This document shows positions 50,501 to 62,500 of a stretch of DNA of 64,000 bases, piece by piece (position 1 is the first letter of the stretch; each line of letters begins with the position of its first letter). The translations under genes were made by a program, and so were the position numbers. This stretch comes from Tomocerus qinae. Taxonomy: Eukaryota > Arthropoda > Collembola > Entomobryomorpha > Tomoceridae. The stretch is taken from contig CM034547.1 of NCBI GenBank assembly GCA_020055645.1, positions 20,871,013 through 20,935,012 of the forward strand, given 5' to 3'. Under the pieces are notes generated by a model. The model worked only from the letters and a program-made list of their open reading frames with translations, made no database searches and was not told the origin of the DNA.

Positions 50501-53500
50501 AAAATGAAACAAGGTTAGTTACAGTTAAGTTTCCCAAGGCGGAAGTCAAAAATCAATGATTTTACGTAGGTAGACAAACCTATTTCGTACGTCAGTTCAA
50601 ATAGAGCTGGAAGTAATCTACTGAAATGATAATTGCATCGGATAGTGGTACTTAGAATTCAGATTCTATGGTCGACTAATTATTCTTTTTCTGTACCTTG
50701 AGCTATAGCTGTAGAATGTTTATAGGAAAAATTGGATGAAAATGGTTATTGGATTTTAAAGGATATTCCCGTTTCCGTTCTCTTGTGGTTGTACGATTTT
50801 AATTTCTTTGGAAAAGGATGCCTTGCACTATTGGTCTGTTTTAGTGTAGTTGAAGATTAATAGTGAGCTTCTCCGCTTTGTCTCCTCCACACTTGTATTA
50901 TCTGTCCGTTGTCTATATTTATCTAGCATATTATCTTGTCTTCCACTACTATATGTATGTGCTGTGAGCATTGAGGATTCGACTTTCGGCTTTTGCTACA
51001 CATTTCTGCTTAATGTATTAATGGGATCAGAAAATATGTGTTATCATATTTCTGATGAGAGGATTGTACAATTTGTTTGTTTTAGTCGAAGTATCAATCA
51101 GTCTGGGCACCACCATCACCACCACCACCCGCGAAGAACACCTACTAACGCTGAGTATCAAGCAGCGATTAGAATACGGAATTTGCCCATAAGATCGTCA
51201 GACACTTCCCTGAAGGACGGTCTTTATCACGAGTACAAAAAACATGGCAAAGTCGCTTGGGTGCGGGTGACTGGTTCGGCATCCGAGAGATACGCTGTCG
51301 TCTGTTTTAAATCCGTAGAGCATGCAACAAGAGCCGTTGCATTGTCGCAGGACAAGCAGTTTTTTGGTTGCAAAATTCATGTTACCCCATACTACAATGG
51401 CCGGGGTGACGAGACGGCCGGTGGAACTGATGATGACAACAGGTGGGTGCATTGCAGTGCATTATTTTCAAGCTCTGCATTGCTCTATGCTAGATTGTAT
51501 AATATGGCAGTGCATTGTAGTGTTCAAATATTGGTGGAAAGTTGGGAGAAAATAAATGTGTACTATAGTCACTTCTTCGGTGAGGAAAAGTTTGATACTC
51601 TTAACTGTCTTCACGACGTGATGCTGCATAGCAAGCTTCTTCCAACAAGTTTTACTTTCAGTCTAGTTCCGAATCTTTTATTCCGGGCCTTGGCTCGGGA
51701 TTATATCTTTCGTGGGCTATGCCCGTTTGCTAGGTGTTCAGACGTGACGAGAGTAAGAATCCCCCAAATTTTTCATTTACAAGGAGTTTTATTCTTTTTC
51801 TCTTTGCAGAACGCTTGCTGAGGATGAGGGTTCCAGCGTACCTACTCGAACTGTTCTCATCACTGGTCTTGACCCTAGTGTTACATCCTCTGAACTCAAG
51901 TCAGCTTTTGATCAGTACGGTGATATTGTGGTAAGTTATTAATCCTCCTACTCTTTCCTTTTATTACAATTAAGTTGTCTTCAGAATGTGATTGCAAGAA
52001 CCTTCAAATATTGTAGCTTTTCCTTGTGATATTCTTTCTGTTATTTCCCTGTATGCCTTAACAAATTAAGGAAAGAAAAACAACTTGTTTTGTTAATAAC
52101 GTCATAAAGCTTTCGTTATGTGAACAGTATTATATATTTAGTTTATCTTGGCCATAAATGTCATGAGTCATGACTTATGAACTTATGACCACTTCTGTGT
52201 TTATTGCATACTATAGCCCTTCTTCTTAGTTTTCAAGAAGAATTTTGGATTTAATTCTCGGTTTGCTTTTTAGAATATTGACATCAGAAAGCAAGGATCT
52301 TCTACCCAAGCAATTTGCGAATTTGTGGACATAGCAAGTGCAATAAGGGCGCAATGGGGTCGTCATGTGTTTAAGTCTCGAGAATCTCGCGTGTCATTTT
52401 GTCGAAACCCTGCAACAAGTTCATTGCTCTTGGATGGCACTGGCGGAATTCATGAAAAACAAGTTACAAGCCACTGTTGTCAATATGGTGCTATTTTAAA
52501 AGTGGTCATGGACCCTGACCGTATCCTTGCACTTGTCCAATTTGAAGAGGTTTGTACCATTTTTATTTTAAGCGTGATGTTCGTGTTTTTGTTTTCGTGT
52601 AGTACATTTAAGACTTATTTTGCAGATCTCGTCGGCTCAAACTGCCATCCGTGAACTTCGGAATTGGGTAATTAAGGGGAAGCATTTGCATGTGGATTTT
52701 GCCTCGCCTGAGGTTATCCGAAGGTTTTTAGAAAGAGTTACAAATGGAGTTGGAACAGGAGATACGTTATCTCCAATGGGACACGATCCAGCTTCCTCCC
52801 CAATCAATAACTGTGTTGGGGCAATGGGATCTATAACGAATGCATTTAAGGAGACTGGAGGAGGGATTCGCCGAATCAATAGAAGGATTACTACTGGAGA
52901 TGAACATAAGTCAGCTTTTAATATTTATAGGTAATTTTCCAAATTTAAAAGCATTTTGTTGTACGACACCCATAATTTAGTACCACTTGAATTTGATGTC
53001 ACTTCTTAAATAATGATTTTACTCTAGGCATGAAGTGGAAATAGATGGTATCAAACCCATAACAATGCTGAAGAATTTTGAAGATAGTAACTCTCCAGAA
53101 AGTGCAAATCCACAGTTGAATCCAAATCGAATTAGTGGAACTGGAAATCTCAGTGGAAAAGTGTTGTCTATAGAAAGTGCTGGTACTGGAGTGAATAGAA
53201 ATTACCGAAGGCATGATAGCTACACTAGCCCAGTGAGTCCAGATCCCGACCATTCTTCTGGAATTGACAAAGTGACTAAGTTTGATCTGGACTCAAAGTG
53301 CAACAGTAAAATTGATCTCAGTTGTCATGAGACAGACTCTGCTGTGGTAACGTCATCGTCAGATGTGATCTGTGTGGAGAAAGATGAGACCCACAATCAT
53401 CATGGCAGTAGTAGTAGTTCCAGCATGAATGGCGATGATAAACTCCTCAGCTTCGATACTGGTAAGCACAATTCTTTATACAGCTCTGCTTGCTAGTCAA

Positions 53501-56500
53501 CATGCATTTGTGGTTATTGTTCGTCGTGGGTTTTCAATTTTCCGAAGTCTAAGTTTTTGCTGGGCTATAATATTTAATTGTTCTAAAAATATTATATCAG
53601 TTTTATTTGGTACATTATGACTTTTAAGACAGATTAAAATATATGAAAAATAGGATTGTTTCGAACGGAACAGTTAATTTGAAATAGGATTTTTAATGCT
53701 CGTTTAAGCAACATGCATGTATAAATAAATCCTTGTGTTCTAGTTATTATATTAAATTGTTGAAAGTATTGAAAGAATAAAAGAAATGAGAAGGGGTTAT
53801 TAATTTTAATTATTAGCCATTCTTAAGTGTGTTGTAGACTAAACACGCTAGGTCTAGTATATAGTGTACATGGAAGAAGGGAAGAGATTGGTTGCATGTA
53901 GAATTAGATTATCATTTGTAGAAAAGTTTACACATGAATGCAGAGCGTAGTCTGAAAATGAAAGGAATGTAAAGATAAGGTTTGTTATTTGCTTCATATA
54001 CAGCGATGTCCTTGTAGTTTAGTTGTTTGACAAAAAAGAATCATGGGATTCATTCATGTGGCTAATATATATTGTACATATACATGTGTGTGTGTAGAGT
54101 ATAGATAGCTTAGGTGCCCTAGTCATGGAGCTTGTAGCTGGCTTTTAATGGTTTGTTTATGGAATTCGCAAGATTGCGTGTGTTTATATACTCCTGTGGC
54201 TATATTTAGGTAGTTTATGTGACAGCATGCATAAAGGGGGTTTATTATTGTAATACAAACATCGTGTTTCTATTCTTACTATGCAGTGGGTGTAAGTCGT
54301 AAGTCAAGTGTGTCGAGTAACAAGTCAAATTCTATAATCGTGACGGTGGACGGTGTCTCAAGCACATCACCGGAACCGAAAACAGAAACCGTCCGTAAAG
54401 CTTCTCCCGATCCTGGTATTGGTGTTGAGACTACGCCGAGAATCATTAATGATACGCATATTGTAACAACCGGTATGTGGCATCCAATACATTGAACTTG
54501 TTATACTTTTACTGACTCTCTGTCTCTCTTTCCTATCGTTTTTTGTACCATGCAAAACCTACTACAGTTAGTGTTGATCTAATTTTTGTGCAGTATTGGG
54601 GTGTGTGGGGAATTAAGTTTAGGATGCTTACCATGTGGGTGTGTACTAGATTTGAATGTAGAAAAGGATAGTGACTGATGTATGTTTACAAATTCTGTGC
54701 AGGTTTGATAGATCCCCGGAAAAGGTCGAGTGAAAGCAAGATTCGACGTTCTTCAGCGGATTCTGGGAATAATGTGACAGTTTTGAACTATCATCATGGC
54801 CATGTGAACCCCCTTCAAAATAGTCAAGGTACAACCACTGCTGGATCTCTTTACTCGTCTAATCTCGTCCACATGCATCATCCTAATCAGCTCCTTCAAT
54901 CCACTGCCGCTGTAGTATCAAATAATAGCAATCCAATAATTGGAGAGGACGAAAGTGACGATCGTCCTGGAACGCCTCTTTGTGATGAGAATCCTGAAAG
55001 TTTTTCCAGTGCAGAGAGCACTCCAGCGAGCGTAAGATCTCCACGAACTCCAGGTCATTCCATGCCCAACAAAACCGACCCGTTAAGTTTGCCTTTGCCT
55101 GAGTTTGCACGACAGAGGTCAACCAACAACAACATCACGAATATGGCAAACATGATGAAAGATCCTGCGCAGTCTGCTGCCCGGCCAAGTCGTAGCTCTA
55201 GTGAATTGAATATAATTAAGAGTCCGATAAAATCCCCAATTGGAGGGAGTGGGACTGGGGTGTGTGTTGGTGCATCTGTGATGACGTCGTCGGCTAGTGA
55301 GAGTGAAATATGTTCTCCTTCACATGTCGTCGATAATAACCTTTCTTCCTTTTCCTCAACCACAAGTACAAATTTGCGGGATGATCCGGTGGACAAGAAT
55401 AGTGGCGTAGTTGAAAATCCGAGTTTAGATTTGCCTAGTAAAGGTGAAAGTGCTAGTATAATCCTAAGTAGTAGACGTGGTAGTAGTAGTAATGTTAATG
55501 GATCCGATCTCTCCGTCGTTGATAGAGAGTCCAAAAAGGATGGTGTAAGTGTTAGTGAGAATGTCGAAGAGTTAAAGGGAGGAGGTACTGGCTCATCTTC
55601 GGACTCCGAAGGAGGATCCTCTCCAGCCGGCTCTCCTGTCGGTGCTTCCTTGGACGAACGCATCAAAAATCTTTATGAAAAGTACGATCAATGGAATGGG
55701 AACCGATCCACCGTGAGGGCGACCACGGTGCCCAGCTCTTCTGCTCTGGCCACTTCTTCTGCCACATGTCATGAGAGTTCTAGCATTAGTCTCAACAAAT
55801 CCTTGGTGACGGAGTCCGCTCTTGATTCCTGTACTCTTATTCGGCGCTCCCGGGCTGTCAACTTAGACGAAATGCTCAAACAGCCTTCAGATATCGTCAA
55901 ATCGCTCCTAGCGAAAAGATCCGTTTTTGACGAGGACTCGAAAAGGTTGGAGAATTTCGAGGATAAGTATGAAGCGAAAGGGTCTCTCAATTGGCGGGTA
56001 ATGGCACTTCAGAGATCCAGCTCCACAGCGTCAACTTCCTCGACAACTTCTACTACTTCAGTCCCAGCTCAAACGCCTCCTCCCCCTCTGACACCCACCA
56101 CTCCTTCCTCGTCGTCAACTAATCCTGGTTCAACTTTCCCCACGACTCCCACGTCAAAACTCCCCACGCCAATTCCAACAATTACACCTGGAAACCTTGC
56201 CAATGCCTCACTCAAGCCTGTACATCCTCCACAGTCCCAAACAGGAAACCTAGTTAATAGCACAATTGTTAAGTTGAAAGATCTCAACCCTTCTCCTGGA
56301 AGCAGCAATTCGGGGACACCTCTCTGGTCCAAATCAGAGTCTCTGAGTAGTAATAAGGGCGGTGTGAAAGGGACTACTCCGTCTCTAACCTCAACCATAC
56401 CAACGACGCCCAACAGCTCTAAGAGTACAAACCTTCCTCAAACATTTCCACCGTTAGCTACAAACACGTCAAAATCTGTAGACGCTTCTAAGTTGACATC

Positions 56501-59500
56501 TTCGTCATCTACCACGTCCACATCCTCTTCTTCCTCTTCATCGTCGTCAACGTCTACTTCAACCTCGTCGTCGTCCTCAGTAGTTCTAACGTGTAAGACT
56601 CAAGACATTCAGAATCATTCCTCTGCCTCATGGTCTCATGCCAAATTGGGTGCAGGAGTTTCCAATGCAGCAACAACACCTACGGCTACTCCTGTACCAA
56701 CCGCGTCCTCTTTACATGGACCGCCATCAACTCCCACGACGACGCCGACGAATAATCTCAGCGGAGGCGTTCAGTCCGGGATCCACCATGGAATTCCTCG
56801 GATAGTAGAGAGATCTCAGAGTCTGGACTCCCGACGCTGTGCCACGGGCTCCATCGGCGCAAATGTCGTTAGTGCTAGTGCGGGAAATAGTCCTAACAGT
56901 TCCTCTAATTCTGTCGCAACTACTTCTGGAACGGGGACGCCGACGACTAACACAGTGACACATAGTACTCCCACGCCCAGTCGGAGAATTAGTGTTGACT
57001 CGCATTCCTCTTCCTCGGCCCATCATCAACAGAAAAGTTCGGAGGGAAGCAGTAGCAATTCGGAACTGAGTTCACACAAGTCCAAGGAAATTCAATCTGT
57101 GACAACGAGAAAACTGAGCGAGAGCACGGAGTCCAGTGCAAATGTAACAAAAGATAAGTCGCTCCATAGAGTTTCTGAGTCTAAAAATGGGAAAGAAAAG
57201 GGAATTAGGGAGAAGGATTTGCATATTCCATCCACTGCAATTTCCAGTAGCACGAGCACTCACGGCAAAGAGCTCCAGTCAAAGAAAAGCGACTTGAATC
57301 TGATTAAAGAAGAAGCATCTAAAGTACACTCGGTACATCAAGAGACGACTGTCGCAGTCGTTGCTACAGTTCAAGCCACTTTGATCCCCAACAGAAACGA
57401 AGTTGTTGGCTCTTCTTCCAAGGACTCCAAGAAGGAAAAGGAGAAAGATAAGAAAAGACGATCAAGTGGCTCCTCTGCTACTCCTGTTGCATCCCATAAT
57501 AATAGTAATGCTAACAACAGTAATCCGAGTGCTCATAGTTCCAATGTCAGGTCAGAATCCACTCAAAGCGCATCATCTACCAAATCCTCTCATAGTCGCA
57601 AAGATCGAAAGGAAAAGGATAAAGACAAAGAAACGAGAAATAGCAGTTCTTCGAATGTCCCCTCTTCTTCTAATGTCCAAGGAGACAATTCCTCCAAACA
57701 TGACGACAGTAATAGTGTACATGGACATCATAGTCACAGCAGTAACCATCACCATCGAAAAGAGAAGAAGGAAAAGGACAAGGATAAAGAGCATTTGGAC
57801 TCGAGTACAACTGCCACTGGATCCGGCATGAAGGAATCTCATAAGAAGGAGAAGGATAAAGATAAAGAGTCAGCTAAGGTGAAGAGACGTCTTAGCTCCC
57901 AAGATAGCGAACAAGGTATTCTTTTGCATTTTATTTTCCCATATTCAGCTTCTTGCTATGTTTCTCAAGGATAAATCTCACGGACATTTCATTTCGCTGG
58001 AAGATAGTCCTCCTACCATAACCATGCATCCATTTTTACTCCTTCACCTTAACACACAACATGGAAAATAGATGAATGATGCTCCAGCAATGTTGTTTTA
58101 CACTACCTTTTTACCACACAAAATGATTCCTATCCATTATTGCTAACATTCATGTATTTTTACTTTATTCCTTACCATTTGTCAATGTTTACTATTTGGA
58201 CTGAACCCACATTTCAGTTTAGTATCAAGCAAACGAGGATATTATACTGTGAAATGTGAATCATATACCTGGCTGCGCAAATTCCATATAACAAATGTAA
58301 AAAAAATCTGTCTGAGAAATATAGTGAGAATTCGTGAATGGAATAGAATTTTACATGCAGAGTTATTAATGTCAAAAAGGGTTGGTTATTGTGCCAAAGA
58401 AATAATTGGGGGGAAATATTTTTGTTTTTAGAGCACAAAAAGCCGAAATTGGAGAAAGATAAGCCTCATGAGAGTAGAGAAAGTACAGGAGCGGATATTC
58501 CACATCCACCTCAAATACACCACCATCATAGAATTAAAAGTGGTTCAACTAGTGAAAGACGGGAGTCACGAGATTCTTGTTCTAGCCTTAAAGACAAATC
58601 CGGTAAAGATAGTAAATCTGAAAAAGAGTCCTCCCAGTCTGGAAAAGCAGAGCGCTCGGCGGGTTCTAGTGGTGGTGACAGTGGTAATACAAAAGAAACA
58701 AAAGAAAAAGAACATCACCACAGATCAAAGTCTTCCAGCTCATCGTCTAAACATCACCATCACGGGGAAAAGTCTCGTGGAGCAAATGAAGCTCATTCGA
58801 GCTCTCATTCGCAGAAAAAGAGTGACTCTTCAACATTGACAGACAAAGAAAAGTGTAAAAAAGATAAGGAGAAGGAGAAAGTTAGCCCGGGGAAAGAAAA
58901 TAGTGGGAAGTCCTCGTCGTTGAAACATTACGGGCACGGAAGTAATCATCATAGTAGTAGTAGTAGCAAAGGGAAAGAAGGATCTAGCTCTAGTAAAAGT
59001 AAGAGTTCGAGTAAAGAGAAAGATCGAGGCTCGAAGGAAAAGGCTCAAAATTGTAGCGTCATTGAATCAGATGGGGAAAGCGAAAATACTAATAATTCCC
59101 AAAGTGGTCGCTTAGCCAGCTCTTCAAATTGTGGCCACGAGAAAAGTAGGGATCGGGACAAACATGATAAAGAGGGAAGTTCCAAACGGGATAGACACAA
59201 GTCTGGAGGAGACAGCTCGTCTGCTCCTGGTGGAAATGACTCTGTGAAAAGTAGTAGTCGAGGGAAAAGCAAGGAGCAGAAGAAAAGAAGACGCTACGTC
59301 ATCGACGAATCCGAGTCTTCTGAATCAGGTAAATAAACAATACTTGTTTTTAGTTCAAGTCTCATTTGCTGCATCGATGAAAATCCTTCCTAGTGATTTT
59401 ATCACTGCTTCTGATGTGTTGAGAATCATTGAAGTAAGTTTCTTTTTGTTGATTGTACAGACGATGATGACGAGGAGAAGCAAAACAAACACCACTCAAT

Positions 59501-62500
59501 ATTTGAGGTGGTTATTGACGAATATGTTTCTATGTATGACAAAGTCAAAGCTCGTTCGAATAGAGCATGCAAAAACAATTCAACCTCAAAACAACAACAA
59601 GAGGAACAACGGAAACAGGATAAACTTAAAGAACAATTTCAGCAGTTGAAACAATCAAGGTAAGGCGCAGTGTTAACACTGATAAACTTTACTGATAAAC
59701 TGTGTTGCTGAGTGAGAAAAGGAAAGAAATCTCATAATGTATTTTTTGATTAGGGCAAAACGGGAAGAGAAAAAGCGATCGACATCGATTGAAGAAAGAA
59801 AGTCTATAGTCAACACTTCATCGGACGAAGGATCTCAAATAGACTTGCATCATGATTCGGATGCGGGAGAAAGGGAACAAAGCAAGCAAGATCCAGAACG
59901 TGAAAAAGAGCGAACTCGAGATCGCCATCGAGAAAGAGATAGGGACAATGATAATATGGCAGCTGTGCATACCTTGTCTTCGGACGACGATCATATCATC
60001 AGCCACAAAGGGAGTACTTCGAAAGAGAAGTCAAAATCTCGGTTGAAAATTAAAAGTAAATCAAAAGGGAAGAGCAGTAGCAGTGAAAAAGGAAGCAACA
60101 AACAAAAGGGCGGAAGGCGTTCGAATAAATCTTCTCCTTTGGGCGGAACTTCTTTTCCTCCATCAAGCTCTTCGATTTTCTTCTCCCATTCCGATGATGA
60201 TTCTCAAGCTAGTTCTCCTCAGCTATTACCTCCGGTGGCAAAGAAACGTAAGCTAAGTATGAAACATACGAGTACTACTTCCTCATTGACGAATGTGTCA
60301 TTATCCGTGGATACAAAATCTTCAGACGAAAGTCTGTCCGATTATGATTCATCAGCTAGAAAGAAAATGAGTTCTTCACAATCAACTCGAAGCCATGGAC
60401 AAAGTCATAGCCAGAAACAAAAGAAGTTACGAACAAAGGAAATATATTCTGACTCTGATAGTAGTGAGGCGAATACCAGTCGAGTCTCTGCGAAGCCTGT
60501 AGTACCTGTCCCTGCAAAAGTAAAAACAAAGGAGAAATCCTCGAGACAAAAGAACATGAAGAAATCCCTTTTTGAATCTTCAGAATCCTCTGATGGTGAA
60601 CAAGTCAGCACTCCAGCACCTGCACCAGTTATGAAGAAGGAGAAAGAGCTGACTAAAAGCAGCAGTAGCTCTAAAAAAGATAAGGACAAAGAAAACAAAG
60701 TGGGCTCTTCTACTAGCAGTAGCCGGAGAAAACACCATGGACATTCTTCTGTATCTAGTAGTAAAAGTTCAAAGTCATCGAGGAAGCAAAGAAACAGCAG
60801 TGGGGACGTTAGCTGTGATATCGGTGGACATTCTTCTATAAGTAAAAGAGAATCAGGATCTACTATGGAGGATTTCCTTTTCGGTCCTATGACTCCCTCT
60901 TCTAGCTCTGATGGGGAAGATAAGCCGAGCGTCTTGGAACTGGAGAGACCCAAAACTCCCACCATTAATGTAAATCCCATCAATGTAAGTCTTTTCTCTA
61001 CCTATATATACTTATAGCTAAGTACTTCTTTAGATATATTCTTATTTGAGGATGGTTTTTATATGTATGTATAATTAATCTTTGCAGATTTTTGAGGAAA
61101 CACCTGTCACGTCAAAGAAGTCAAAGAGTGGCCGTTCGAAGCAGCGAAAAATATCCTTATCTCACTCATTCCATAGCTCTGTAGATGAAAAGACTATAGA
61201 TTCCAGCTGTAAGAAGTCAAGTGTGGAAACACTGTCGTCGTCTTCAGGTAAAACAGGCAACACTTCTGAGAAGAAAAAGAAAAAGCATCACAGAGAGAAA
61301 CGATCGAAACGTAATGAGAGTCAGGAAGGGTCTACATCAACTATGTCCTCCTCCAGGCACGAAAGCAAACAAATTAAGAACGAACCAGTAGACTACGATT
61401 CTCTATTTAATTCCCCTGCTTCATCTCCAGTCAGTGTTCCTGTTCCTATTCCTGTTCCAACTGTCTCGTTAGTAAAACTGGAAAAGGAAATTGTTGTCCC
61501 TCCCACGTTGCCTACCAGTTCTAGTTCTACTTCTACGACGACTTCATTGTTTTTTGGAATAGAGCCGACTAAAGTAAAACTGTCACCACCACACGAGAAA
61601 GAGGTGGGGAAAGATCCCGTTTTGGAAGAGTGTGTGGCTGCAATTAAGCAAACTGGGATGTTTTCAACAGATGAGGATGATGATGACGATGATAAACTAA
61701 AAATTGACATTAACGAAGCCATTATGGCTTCATCTGCAGAACCAGAAACTGAACTTGACCCCATCCCGCAGCGCTTGCCAACTCCAGAAGTTATTGACGA
61801 AGAAGCTGTCAAGGAACAAAAGCGTCTGGAGGAAGAGGAAAAGAAATTACATTCTCTCTTTGAGCAGGACAAAGCTATTCAGAGTATTGTTTGTTTAGAC
61901 AGAAAGTCACCACCACCTCCTACGAGCATTCCAGATGATGAAGTCAATAAAGACGAAATACCCAAAGATGAGGCAGCCATTTCTCAAGAAGAAACTGAGG
62001 ATGCTGTCGCTGCTCTCCTTGAAACACTCGAAGGGGACGATACAGAAGATGTCTTGGCTCCATCTGCACCAATTGAAAAACCTTCTGTTGTAGCTCCGTC
62101 TTTGCAATCCCCACCCACACTGAGAATCATAGAGGAAGCACCGCAGATTGTTGAAGATGCTGTTGCAAATATTCCAGCTCCTACACCTCCTACAGAACCT
62201 GAGCCAAGCCCTGATGCTGTTCACCAAGAAAAAGCCCCTGATATGACCTGGTCTTATGATGATAACAAATCTCCCAAAGATCTACAGATCGATGAAGGAG
62301 ACACTGATGACAAGGATGTAAATCCTATCAAAGTTCTTGATAACGATGTCGTAGAGTTGAACAATGAAGGATTACCAAAGACGCCTGATATAGAATTGCG
62401 AAAATCATCAACAGAATCAATTCACGAGGAACCTTCTGTGGAGGAGAAGAAAAAGCCCGGCCGAAGAGCCTCATCTCAGAAAGGTTCTCGCCAAGGGTCG

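Noticed and set aside
50850..51085. In-frame upstream extension of spen exon 7
   Set aside because: Hydrophobic, random-looking sequence ending in a good acceptor (TTTGTTTTAG) that joins exon 6 in phase; treated as intron.
55055..55666. 203-codon open frame on the - strand
   Set aside because: Antisense shadow of spen exon 13, whose sense frame is continuous with family blocks and correct splice sites.
60405..60983. 192-codon open frame on the - strand rich in Leu/Phe/Ser
   Set aside because: Antisense of Lys/Glu/Ser-rich spen exon 16; the Leu/Phe/Ser composition is the expected complement.
61393..61872. 159-codon open frame on the - strand
   Set aside because: Antisense shadow of spen exon 17, which stays open on the + strand from 61088 to the window end.
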